Below the pieces are notes generated by a model. The model ran no database searches, was not told the DNA's origin, and saw nothing but the letters and a program-made list of their open reading frames with translations. Below, piece after piece: positions 61,301 through 64,000 of a stretch of 64,000 nucleotides of DNA. Origin of the DNA: Mimachlamys varia (Eukaryota > Mollusca > Bivalvia > Pectinida > Pectinidae); the NCBI GenBank assembly GCA_947623455.1, contig OX392532.1, positions 6,700,501-6,764,500 on the forward strand. Direction: 5' to 3'. Position 1 is the stretch's first letter; each line of letters opens with the position of its first letter. A program made the translations under genes and the position numbers.

Positions 61301-63388
61301 ATATAAATACATCATAGTTTTAAAAATATGAAAGCCGTATATAGGGTTATTAGTCATATTTGTTGTATCACTTGCATATTTTGAGCTTTACGGGAAACCG
61401 TATGTTTTTGGTATCAAAAATCTTGTATATGTTGATATATAGCGTTCACAATAAGATGTGTTTGCGCAGAACTAGATTTTTGTATGATGTTTGTGGGACA
61501 CAAACTCTTGGAAAGAAGGGGGTTGTGTAGTGAACTAAGAAATACCTAAGTTCAGTGAGATTAATCAGAGATAAGATTGGTAGTTTAGTTATAGACAAGT
61601 TAGATATATGCGTAGTGTGTACTTAACAGTCACGAGTTATTTCCCTTGGATTTACTCGGAACTGTCATAATAAATAATGCAATTAGCGTTTACGCAGTTA
61701 GTAGGAGGTTACTGACTTTAGATTATGTTATATTAATGCTACTAAACTATTACGGTGTAAGTACAGTCGTTATCTTCAGATGCCCGCTATGACTCATGTG
61801 TATACGATTTACCTATGCATGGTCCAGCGTGTGCTATATATATAGATCGTCGCAGTGGTCAGTAATTGGTCAGATAGATTAAGCTATGAGATCATCGTAT
61901 ATATGCTAATTAGATGGCCGTATATAAAGACGTGCGCGATTTACTTAGACCGATTTTAGCGTCTTCCTGGATTTATACAAACGGACTTAAGTGCCGTCAT
62001 GCTAACTTCTAACATGTAACCTGTTAGACTTGGATTATGTGATTATGGGCGTGAACTTATAAGTGTGAATGAGCCCGGCCGGGAGACTGAAATATGGATG
62101 GAGTGTGACTGGATTATACATGTACGTTGTGGATTTACTATGGATTACGGTGCTGTGAAACTTTAATGATGCTGTTGTTTAATAAACTTGTGAACTTTAT
62201 ATCTGTTGTTTCGTTATGTTTGTCGTAGCCACAATCATCCCAAAAAGAACTTACGTATAAACGATTGTTAAATCGTTACAATAATACAAATGTGGCTATG
62301 AAGACTCCAGCAAATAGCTACACTTGGTCAGTTCAAATGAAAATGATTGAAAAAATTATTAAAAATGTTTGAAGTTGGCAACAAGTTTAAACTTTTTAAG
62401 ATGGTGTTCGTATTGGATTTCGGAACGGCCGCAATGCCTGTTTTGAAGAAACAGTCTCAACGAGAATACCAAAGCGTCAATAAAGCCATAATCCGAACTC
62501 AAAATCGATTAAACTAGAGGCAAAATAGGAACAAAGATTTACTTGGAGACTCTCGTAAAAACACAAGAGAATAAAACCAAGTGTTCAGGAAGAGTAAGCG
62601 TTTTCTGAGAAGAAGTTTAAATTAAATTGTTGGTTTCCAAGATTGCGGTTGCTGTTGCGGCCATATTTTATTTCGAATTGCCCAACAAATAGCAAAACTT
62701 CGTCAGGACCATATCAGGATCATAGGAATAATGTGTTAGCTCAATCCCTCTGATGGAACTTGAAAATAATTTTGAAAAGTGAAAAGGTTACGCACGATGG
62801 ACGACGAAGGACAAAACACGATGGTGAAATGTTGACCTTACTCTTTGGGTCAAAAAACCCTTTCGGGTTAGTTAACATGAAAATATTACATGAAAAGATT
62901 ATCCTTCGGGTCAGATAATCTGAAAAGAAAGCGAACTTATCACTCAGTCCGTCATATCAGCATTATAAGCGCTCAGCTCATTAACAGCCGACCTGAAAAA
63001 ATCAGTATACCTGCAAATGCATCCGCTATTCTCATTCTGATAGATTCTGTTGACACATCCACCGTGACTGCACATTGACCGGTAGCTACATTGTAAACAT
63101 GCATCGTATCGCAATAGTTTATCGAGTACAAAGTGATACGGAGAATGGCCAGCAGTGTCTTGTTCTTCCCTCCTACCTGTGATTGACAGAAAGTGGTCTT
63201 GTCTATTGAGCAAGCAACCTCACCGGACTCCTGTATCACTGTGTAGCTGTCCTTGAAGTCTATAAGGATGTACTTATCATCACATACATAACGAACTTTG
63301 GAAGGATTCGACTTGATGCCATCATACGACTTGAGAAGTTTGCCTTCAACCAAATCCCAGGTTTTGACGGAACCATCTTCATTCGAAC
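27864..63388 (-). CDS. NWD1-like: Gene B: NWD-like paralogue, WD-repeat C-terminal part (5' end beyond window; contains an in-frame stop)
   Basis: Eleven exons read leftward: 63388-63011, 48660-48433, 47082-46812, 44930-44822, 43895-43736, 43122-42986, 42412-42163, 40581-40408, 39964-39798, 38755-38611 and 27934-27864. Phases are continuous and all introns are GT..AG. The protein is a chain of degenerate WD blades (SVKTWD, IVRVWDLKRR, NLLVYDI, SIMRIWD, IQVWD) and ends with an acidic tail and TGA at 27866-27864. The NACHT part must lie to the right of the window. Exon 63388-44822 junction frames agree on both sides of a TGA at 44890-44888, so either this copy is truncated there or the base is an error. 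The tandem arrangement with gene A shows a local duplication. Confidence 0.85.
28020..37275. repeat. 49-bp minisatellite, about 185-190 copies, filling the last intron of gene B
   Basis: Unit starts TAGGTTATTACTCGTCCATA and contains TTATTAC ... GTAATAA, a 7-bp inverted repeat (9 bp in the TTATTACAC/GTGTAATAA variant). Variants include GTTTATCTCTCG, ACTCACTAGG and GTAGTAATAAG. Larger blocks are duplicated: GTGTAACAAG occurs at 29381 and 32181, and a TTAATATGTTATTAATCGTC variant near 30724, 31519, 33181 and 34212. Frames inside it are not genes. Confidence 0.97.
37276..38610. other. Unique part of gene B last intron
   Basis: AT-rich with poly-T at 38161-38173; no element or ORF recognised. Confidence 0.5.
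38611..38755 (-). CDS. Gene B exon: last WD repeat
   Basis: Encodes VSCPRVCSDGKQFLTATQSP, then TARLVHWRVEGVDNPANLSS and CPMLFNGT. RLVHWRVE closes the last visible blade. Acceptor ttcaag, donor gtacgt opening the 10.7-kb satellite-filled intron. Confidence 0.85.
38820..39181. other. Unrecognised open frames on both strands in a gene B intron
   Basis: Overlapping frames (plus 38827-39093; minus 39032-38790 and 39181-38939) of 80-88 codons. No domain seen. The sequence is less AT-rich than its surroundings and may be part of an old mobile element. Confidence 0.3.
39545..39655 (+). mobile_element. Retroelement 3' tail fragment
   Basis: CTTTCCTTTGTTCATATTTT, then TTTAATCGATGTTGAGTTCG and GACGCTTTGGAATTCTCT, the common end of the RT-family relics. 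Confidence 0.75.
39798..39964 (-). CDS. Gene B exon: WD repeat
   Basis: Encodes GELLNRLEAPGHDGDVGMFI, then KEDSPYFVPCPAHKIDDIQV and WDKSTLKYTSYKLDQK; IDDIQVWDKST is a clear WD D strand. Acceptor caatag, donor gtaggt. Confidence 0.85.
39992..40047. repeat. 28-bp perfect direct duplication
   Basis: GCGCGATATTCTGATATAAG plus eight more bases occurs at 39992 and again at 40020 without change, just upstream of a gene B exon acceptor. Confidence 0.95.
40291..40339. repeat. (GA)n microsatellite
   Basis: About 24 GA units followed by purine-rich GGGGGCGGACGGAAGGAAGG, in the gene B intron between the exons at 40408 and 39964. Confidence 0.97.
40408..40581 (-). CDS. Gene B exon: WD repeat (5' end is the source of an 83-bp tandem array)
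   Basis: Encodes RRIAMCEDTEYQNHYFEVDE, then DIKDVSVDKIHVLDANRLLT and VHLDSIMRIWDRNTG. Phase requires the acceptor ctaccag rather than the nearer gacag. The first 50 nt of the exon plus its acceptor are repeated five more times upstream (40614-41005). Confidence 0.82.
40531..41005. repeat. 83-bp tandem array derived from an exon 5' end, six copies
   Basis: CAAAGTAGTGGTTCTGGTAC starts at 40531 and recurs at 40614, 40697, 40780, 40863 and 40946, exactly 83 bp apart. The first copy is the coding exon 40408-40581 with its splice acceptor; the others repeat about 50 nt of coding sequence plus the acceptor and upstream intron. Confidence 0.93.
41035..41625 (+). pseudogene. Reverse-transcriptase C-terminal fragment with 3' tail
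   Basis: 41035-41382 translates openly as VAYLDLYLNYDQHGQLTTKL, YDKRDDFNFPIVNFPFLDSI, YGVYRSQLILYSRACSIYRD and FYGRHLCL, the best preserved copy of the RT family. 41440-41625 is the tail with GTCGATGAAGTAGAAGACGC, CTTTCCTTTGTTCATATTTT and TTTAATCGATTTTGAGTTTG. The catalytic core is missing (5' truncated). It is antisense to gene B. Confidence 0.85.
41626..42162. other. Gene B intron remainder
   Basis: AT-rich; frames at 41598-42019 show no known domain. Confidence 0.5.
42163..42412 (-). CDS. Gene B exon: WD repeats
   Basis: Encodes NKGWNVLAGRIYDGPWLVFD, LLTSQCIVSISRMEYDLRDN, then SALSEDGQTFAFGVTSCIKH and FDLTSFVIWNIRE. Acceptor tttacag, donor gtaagt. Confidence 0.85.
42413..43735. other. 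Gene B introns flanking exon 42986-43122
   Basis: Two introns (42413-42985 and 43123-43735), AT-rich, with a TTAATTAATTAATTA run near 42665 and a poly-A stretch near 43181. Nothing else recognised. Confidence 0.5.
42986..43122 (-). CDS. Gene B exon: WD repeat
   Basis: Encodes EILTCTSTGRHFKIYNTTTG, then KTKAIIKIPSNVKTDDGKTP. FKIYNTTTGK is a WD D-strand and turn. Acceptor tttttag, donor gtacga, in frame on both sides. Confidence 0.83.
43736..43895 (-). CDS. Gene B exon: WD repeat
   Basis: Encodes NATPLSIKILNDQQIVIGTR, then a Ser-rich loop and VDKVFEGHYSCIFRVKSDGS; the GH dipeptide starts a new blade. Acceptor cttcag, donor gtcagt. Confidence 0.83.
44008..44310. repeat. 79-bp tandem repeat, about four copies
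   Basis: GGACGGTTGGGCTTCCCCGG starts at 44011, 44088, 44167 and 44246. GC-rich for this locus. In the intron before the exon with the premature stop. Confidence 0.93.
44822..44930 (-). CDS. Gene B exon with premature TGA
   Basis: The exon reads AVIPTNNPRYAVV, then a TGA at 44890-44888, then TGTDNLLVYDILEQKVVRGG. Entry and exit phases both agree with the neighbouring exons, and the sequence on both sides of the stop is WD-like, so the stop is in frame rather than an artefact of wrong exon edges. Skipping this 109-nt exon would shift the frame and not rescue the protein. Read literally, the product ends here and loses the last seven exons. Confidence 0.75.
45105..45712. repeat. 45-47-bp tandem repeat, about 13 copies
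   Basis: Unit CAACGTCAATTGTAGACTGG plus TTTAAGTCAAGAGCATGGTCC. Some spacing is a multiple of three, so frames of about 85 codons open on both strands; they are not genes. Confidence 0.93.
45834..46703. mobile_element. Non-autonomous element with short inverted ends and 128-bp tandem core
   Basis: TGTGTCGCC at the left end is complemented by GGCGACACA at the right end. Inside, ACTATCGCAA-type units begin at 46161, 46289, 46417, 46545 and 46673, exactly 128 bp apart. The flank of the left end is GC-richer (CCGACGGATGTCGG, itself a hairpin). Confidence 0.7.
46812..47082 (-). CDS. Gene B exon: WD repeats
   Basis: Encodes NFLDYAKDFRITTTGHFLYY, HEVVVWILETEQRSRVLLHT and TATRDNIVRVWDLKRRKKEI; VVVWI and VRVWDL are WD-type D strands. 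The acceptor is the gtaaag just inside the open frame, set by phase. The donor is gtaaga. Confidence 0.85.
47300..47725. repeat. About 40-bp tandem repeat, about 11 copies
   Basis: Unit ACCCGAAAAACAGAACAAAA plus TATATACTGGAATGATAACA with length variants. The minus-strand frames rich in Phe, Val and Ser (YILFCFS...) come from it. Confidence 0.92.
47726..48432. other. Gene B intron remainder, nothing recognised
   Basis: AT-rich, no supported ORF. Confidence 0.5.
48433..48660 (-). CDS. Gene B exon: WD repeat
   Basis: Encodes NYVVLTTGLSFRVYNFPEQT, then YIAIMPDETRFILSETSNYD and LYIYDIKSFNRIKVIT. It shows the strand pattern of a propeller blade. It is separated from the preceding exon by a 14.35-kb intron that holds the LTR retrotransposon. 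Acceptor cctcag, donor gtaaaa. Confidence 0.85.
48960..49145 (+). pseudogene. Reverse-transcriptase fragment
   Basis: 49020-49135 reads GVHMSQLIRYSSACSKYRDF, then a piece ending TRQGI, the same region as YGVYRSQLILYSRACSIYRD in the 41-kb relic. Truncated on both sides. Confidence 0.7.
49237..52978 (+). mobile_element. Possible 3.7-kb non-autonomous element with terminal hairpins
   Basis: The left end (AGGCCCATGGGCCT, then CAACGGTCACCTG) resembles the left end of the 16797 element; the right end has AAGGTCACTTGAGACTTCCT, then CTCAGGTGTTCTGAAAAG, preceded by the ACGGACGACG-type stretch also seen at 18570 and 62800. The interior is AT-rich and has no ORF of note. That both ends belong to one insertion is an inference. 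Confidence 0.45.
53070..53140 (+). mobile_element. Retroelement 3' tail fragment
   Basis: TTAATCGATTTTGAGTACAG, then GCGCTTTGGTATTCTCTAA. Confidence 0.7.
53240..53482. repeat. Dispersed repeat, copy 2 (host of the LTR element insertion)
   Basis: Matches 6495-6785. The LTR element sits immediately at its right end. Confidence 0.75.
53495..54249 (+). repeat. 5' LTR
   Basis: Starts TGTAGTGAAC and ends TCGTTACA. A TATA box (TATATAAA) is at 53890-53897 and an AATAAA signal at 54150-54155. It differs from the 3' LTR in the ATATATATAT stretch after GACAAG (two substitutions). Confidence 0.96.
53890..53897 (+). promoter_or_regulatory. LTR TATA box
   Basis: TATATAAA about 255 bases before the AATAAA signal, placed as expected for an LTR promoter. 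The same box is at 61921-61928 in the 3' LTR. Confidence 0.6.
54254..54268 (+). promoter_or_regulatory. Primer binding site, tRNA-Leu
   Basis: TGGCAGCGGTGGGAT is complementary to the CCA-terminated 3' end of animal cytosolic tRNA-Leu (AAG/TAG type), known from the conserved acceptor and T-arm sequence. It starts 4 bases after the LTR end. Confidence 0.8.
54303..55514 (+). CDS. gag: Retrotransposon Gag with two N-terminal hydrophobic segments
   Basis: 403 residues. The first 65 are Ser/Thr/Pro-rich. Two hydrophobic stretches follow, at about 70-87 (IKWMLVLMFLALCGYTVY) and 103-121, then a capsid-like helical region at about 165-330 (FSGDEKEIWSEYIRYF...), and a CCHC zinc knuckle C-X2-C-X4-H-X4-C (Cys364, Cys367, His372, Cys377) with a Lys-rich tail. 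It packages element RNA in the usual model. The paired membrane-like segments are not usual in gypsy Gag. It ends at TAG 55512-55514, inside the predicted frameshift pseudoknot. Confidence 0.92.
   Translation: MDFTTPRRTVRPSVRRNLSQEFDTMDINNSPTALTPAASPQTPCVVSPTYNSPSTQPSTQRRRHQFGKFAIKWMLVLMFLALCGYTVYRRYPNHIIVCFTKECIVIGMMAIGLAVAVSLVWKLMRDPLTMDVVQDLSQNFMDNVHADVEANISNKPSGVRGTSMFQIPLKRTFSGDEKEIWSEYIRYFDNVSSLNNWKPDRALKVFYTILRGQAEVFAYGLPETTRANFDELRKRMDERFGHKAMKESYIAEAKLRKRKTHESFRDFAQALQDLFRRAYPDNREYVEESSLKTFLDNCSPSENFRVAIRRMRPKTVHDAVTYSMQEECIQVSEKHQKSAGHRGVYNVKAGNEKNPETNSRKLACFECGSTDHLRNKCPKLDKNKSRKDQKTKSKQLNGQKLVQ
55484..56695 (+). CDS. pro: Retrotransposon protease ORF (pro), read by -1 frameshift from gag
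   Basis: The frame is open from 55484 and overlaps gag by 28 nt. It has no good ATG near its start; a GTG at 55520 is the first near-start codon. The aspartic protease active site is VDTGARRTF (DTGA, residues 81-84 counted from that GTG), with LLGQDFI further on as the second flap/helix motif. The C terminus (LSEEIDKLEKQGIIEKF) is the normal lead-in to reverse transcriptase, but the frame stops at TAG 56693-56695. Confidence 0.9.
   Translation, partial: TVKRTETGTVGRVPVVDSSRPNPGKIQSHIPRYNNSNVEIKTDIGKNESTSLSSAEYRKQEESNDILEIQVQSNSSMTVEGLIYGNPLTWKVDTGARRTFITEDTFWSISSAERPELEPSRTRFQTADGNEIAVIGTAIMCLTFGDASVEFRVFVAQIKTNLLGQDFITKFKCQWDYDTWMFTINNTPRLKDSHVNGSNFVSSRVVSAETISIPPMHEVVIKARLTRKTSSVEGVLVPEQKFLYSHRLALARVLVDTTQGTVYARLFNPNTESVTVNRNTHMAIFVPVKAIGGPINFDSGEIAEVVEAGTTKLPEHLVDMVERGCENLTMLERDEFKQFIAERQRTFADPKGTMETTNLGTHDIKLKDETPFKEPVRRFPLFKRQVLSEEIDKLEKQGIIEKF
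55487..55493 (+). promoter_or_regulatory. -1 ribosomal slippery site GTTAAAC
   Basis: G TTA AAC in the gag frame (TTA 55488-55490, AAC 55491-55493), four bases after the last pro-frame stop (TAA 55481-55483). GUUAAAC is a known slippery heptamer of equine arteritis virus. Confidence 0.8.
55503..55547 (+). promoter_or_regulatory. Predicted frameshift-stimulating H-type pseudoknot
   Basis: Stem 1: CTGGTACA (55503-55510) with TGTGCCAG (55519-55526), 8 pairs including one G-U. Stem 2: TAGGCC (55512-55517) in the stem-1 loop with GGCCTA (55542-55547), 6 pairs. Loop 1 is one base; the long loop is 15 bases. The spacer from the slippery site is 9 bases. Confidence 0.75.
56685..59603 (+). CDS. pol: Retrotransposon polymerase: RT, RNase H, integrase
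   Basis: The frame is open from 56685; the first ATG-independent call starts at 56715 (962 residues; numbering from there). RT: Asp50 in FTSLDLN, YLDD at 113-116. RNase H: Asp261 (DTDAS), Glu304, Asp329. Integrase zinc finger: His559, His566, Cys597, Cys600. Integrase core: Asp629, Asp689, Glu725. A GPY/F-like module follows (TGPWTVIERL, 866-875). All catalytic residues are present. It is cut off from the protease frame by one base and needs a +1 shift at TTT TAG C. Confidence 0.93.
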   Translation, partial: RSFSPWTSNLVLVKKKDNSWRVCVDYRRLNEQSIKDAYPICRIDDNLDALSGAVWFTSLDLNMAYHQVPMKEEAKEKTAFCTPQGGLYQYTKMAFGLCNAPATFSRIIEKALSGLQWHILVLYLDDIIVYAKDFKQHLCNLTAVFDRLDNANLKLKAKKCNFFCREVKFLGHVVSQDGIETDPSKTEAIKAMCAPTNVTELKSFLGLVSYYRKFVFGFAQIAKCLHDLTRKGVKWLWTEECMDAFNELKGRLISAPILGYPNMEGGMFILDTDASNFAIGAVLSQIQDGREVVIAYASRSLTREERNYCVTRKEMLAVVYFVKYFRHYLLGREFLIRTDHGSLTWLYRFKDPDGQVCRWIQRLGEYNFKIQHRPGVKHANADALSRLPYDTCKQCKLPLDYEYNGPVESTSKTLRGTQDNDKDSEPDEMSLRLETLFETVEPVLEENVEPVVEKKAKRGRIPNRPPVATQKPVPEEELTLKQIGAAQAKDEHIGPIIRLIKAFENSGTKPDIEHLSSYSRECKFWYARWDLLVLQDNILYEKWIESDERERLRICLPTSLRDSVMWYLHDSPVSGHQGIFRTWKRAKVSKYYWPGMRQYVTDYVRACDICEERKNPSAKKRHPLESFMTGSRFERIAADITGPFSKSEDGNVYLLVVSDYFTKYTEAYCVPNIEAETIANAMFKGWIKRYGCPREIFTDQGSQFEGKLFKELCKCLGINKTRTTPYHPRADGMVERLNRTLKEMLSKYICENQTDWDEYIDGIIMAYNSTPHQSTGISPHRMLFGEEMCVPLDITMGKGPDGAKYRNSSEYVRKLVNKLEQSFSVAREKVAISAKRQKFHYDKNVKERSYDIGDKVRRFQHKIIVGTKAKLARDWTGPWTVIERLSDVLYKIRHSEKSKPVVIHGDNLKPYGGTLIGDTGADHSPAGPSTPTKNLPERLDSSGPTTDQGQLTPPVARTTRTGRAVIKPLRFR
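56690..56696 (+). other. Frame break TTT TAG C between pro and pol
   Basis: The pro frame stops at TAG 56693-56695. The pol frame is one base forward and opens at 56685, so the only place to change frame is the 8-base overlap holding the run of four T (56690-56693). Could be a one-base insertion, a sequencing error, or a +1 shift site. Confidence 0.85.
59658..60170 (+). CDS. Accessory ORF downstream of pol, unknown function
   Basis: 170 residues beginning at an ATG in context aagtATGaag. The N terminus is acidic (DEQDDTQGDLPNDLVGVLDF), the middle is a Ser/Pro tract (about 75-100), then a Thr-rich stretch (TTTEVTITLTTITTTRADGS), then a short C-terminal helix (VCRDVVRQLQAHA). No transmembrane segment or signal peptide, so it is not an env. 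It occupies the position where some retrotransposons carry a third gene. I do not recognise a family. Confidence 0.6.
   Translation: MKIDEQDDTQGDLPNDLVGVLDFVSRGEEHDATFEDLLSDLFEGGQRDDEITLPSSPESSASTWRYAISPFPSPEIVNLYGPSSPPSSPPSSPSSSPSWSDDASSIEEVQTTTEVTITLTTITTTRADGSSEIKQVSEVKYAEGLDAEGVNTHQVCRDVVRQLQAHAGEY
60171..61509 (+). other. Noncoding 3' region of the retrotransposon
   Basis: 1.34 kb of AT-rich sequence between the accessory ORF and the polypurine tract, no ORF above 80 codons. Unusually long for a gypsy element. Confidence 0.6.
61510..61522 (+). promoter_or_regulatory. Polypurine tract
   Basis: GGAAAGAAGGGGG ends three bases before the 3' LTR, the expected plus-strand primer. Confidence 0.85.
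61526..62280 (+). repeat. 3' LTR
   Basis: 755 bp, TG...CA ends, identical to the 5' LTR by eye except for two bases near position 60 of the LTR. AATAAA at 62181-62186. Confidence 0.96.
62455..62606 (-). mobile_element. Retroelement 3' tail fragment
   Basis: GAGAATACCAAAGCGTCAAT, then CCGAACTCAAAATCGATTAA and GAACAAAGATTTACTTGGAG, the tail of the RT family on the minus strand. Confidence 0.75.
62630..62930 (+). mobile_element. Partial copy of the tandem-cored element family
   Basis: Contains a segment like the left part of the 16797 element (GACCATATCAGGATCAT; CTCAATCCCTCTGATGGAAC) followed directly by its right end (GATGGACGACGAAGGACAAA; GATTATCCTTCGGGTCAGAT), with no 145-bp repeats between them. 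Confidence 0.6.
63011..63388 (-). CDS. Gene B exon: WD repeats, paralogue of gene A exon 18
   Basis: 378 nt encoding SVKTWDLVEGKLLKSYDGIK, then KYILIDFKDSYTVIQESGEV and MHVYNVATGQCAVTVDVSTE. The first 64 residues align without gaps to the exon at 1-194 (DLTEG/DLVEG, IKLNPSQVRYVC/IKSNPSKVRYVC). An internal gtagga could act as a donor, but the frame stays open and WD-like beyond it, so I end the exon at the gtatac donor. Confidence 0.87.
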
Positions 63389-63659
63389 CTAGATCATATA
63401 TACAAACATTTACATAGGTATAGAATACAGGATGCAGAATTATCGAAGGATGACACACTGGTGATATATACTTGTTCAGGCATTTATGTTTTCAAATGAA
63501 GTTCAAGTTATTAATTTCCAATAATTCGAGAATTGAACGAGTATCAGCGATTGAATAAATGCGCATTACTCCGCCAATAATGATTGATATGAAAATAGTT
63601 AGTGTCAAACTCGTCCTAGCTTTTGTTGAAATCAACCTTCCCATCACAATTGGAGAGAA

Positions 63660-63745
63660 TACTGAAGCGTCGAAAAAAAACATAATTCGAACTCAAAGTC
63701 AACAAGGAATAAAATATGAACTGAAGAAAGATGTATACGTAGAAC
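63660..63745 (-). mobile_element. Retroelement 3' tail fragment
   Basis: GAATACTGAAGCGTCGAAAA, then CGAACTCAAAGTCAACAAGG and AAAATATGAACTGAAGAAAG; the ATCGATT core is mutated here. Confidence 0.6.
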
Positions 63746-63831
63746 ATTACTAAAGTATAAACGAATTTATTACGTAACTGTGTGTTTTGTCCTTCATTGA
63801 GAGAAATTAAATATTACTAGCCTGAAATATT

Positions 63832-63992
63832 GCACACCTGACTATTGCACGCCTTCTTGTGCGCATGCACCGCTGACTATTGCACACCTACTGCGCATGT
63901 ACACATTACTATTGCACACCTACTACTGCGCATGCACATCTGACTATTGCACACCTCCTAATGCGCATTGAAAAATTAATATGCACACCTCT
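63832..63992. repeat. About 34-bp tandem repeat, five copies
   Basis: Unit CTGACTATTGCACACCTACT plus GCGCATGCAC with variants, reaching close to the window end. Confidence 0.85.
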
Positions 63993-64000
63993 CCGTAGCT

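Larger units (their letters stand above)
53495..62280 (+). mobile_element. Ty3/gypsy-class LTR retrotransposon, 8.8 kb, recent
   Basis: Complete architecture: 755-bp LTRs, tRNA-Leu primer site, gag, protease, RT-RNase H-integrase (integrase last, which defines the Ty3/gypsy order), an extra ORF, a polypurine tract, and the 4-bp ATAA target duplication at 53491-53494 and 62281-62284. The LTRs differ at two visible positions, so the insertion is young. It lies antisense in a gene B intron. No env-like gene is seen. A frame break between protease and RT is described separately. Confidence 0.95.

Noticed and set aside
48661..63010. Gene B exons hidden in the 14-kb intron
   Set aside because: Exons on both sides join in phase without an extra exon, and no WD-like minus-strand segment was seen between them.

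Overview
The window reads as nuclear DNA of a lophotrochozoan animal, most likely a bivalve mollusc. It is AT-rich and intron-rich with GT..AG introns, shows no bacterial-style operons, and carries repeat families of a molluscan type (truncated reverse-transcriptase relics, tandem-cored non-autonomous elements, long minisatellites). The taxon is an inference; no rRNA, tRNA or mitochondrial marker is present.

The host genes are two head-to-tail paralogues on the minus strand. Both encode NACHT and WD-repeat proteins of the NWD1/NWD2 (TEP1-like) STAND ATPase family. Gene A starts at an ATG at 19908 and runs leftward through 18 phase-compatible coding exons to the window edge (about 1,097 codons visible): a possibly myristoylated MGSGGSKK start, a Ser/Thr/Asn/Gln-rich linker, a DUF4062-like domain, a NACHT ATPase (Walker A GASGCGKTS, Walker B LVVLLDSLDQ), a helical region and the first WD repeats. 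Gene B enters from the right edge. Its last 11 exons (63388 down to a stop at 27864) encode the C-terminal WD-repeat part. The first gene B exon in view and the last gene A exon in view are the same exon of the two copies, and flanking intron sequence is also alike. Gene B has an in-frame TGA in one exon and may be a broken copy.

Layout: 1-19908 gene A, with a 21-bp minisatellite at 8.04-9.6 kb, retroelement relics, foldback elements and a tandem-cored element at 16.8-18.64 kb in its introns. 19909-27863 is the intergenic space, dominated by a roughly 3-kb imperfect inverted repeat. 27864-63388 is gene B, whose last intron is filled by about 9.2 kb of a 49-bp hairpin-forming minisatellite and whose 48661-63010 intron holds a young 8.8-kb Ty3/gypsy-class LTR retrotransposon in antisense orientation.

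The retrotransposon (53495-62280) is the most informative mobile element. It has 755-bp LTRs with two visible differences, a 4-bp ATAA target duplication, a tRNA-Leu primer site, a gag ORF with two unusual hydrophobic segments and a CCHC knuckle, a GTTAAAC slippery site followed by a well-formed H-type pseudoknot at the gag-pro junction, a second (+1) frame break at TTT TAG C between protease and RT, and an extra 170-residue ORF of unknown function where an env gene would sit.
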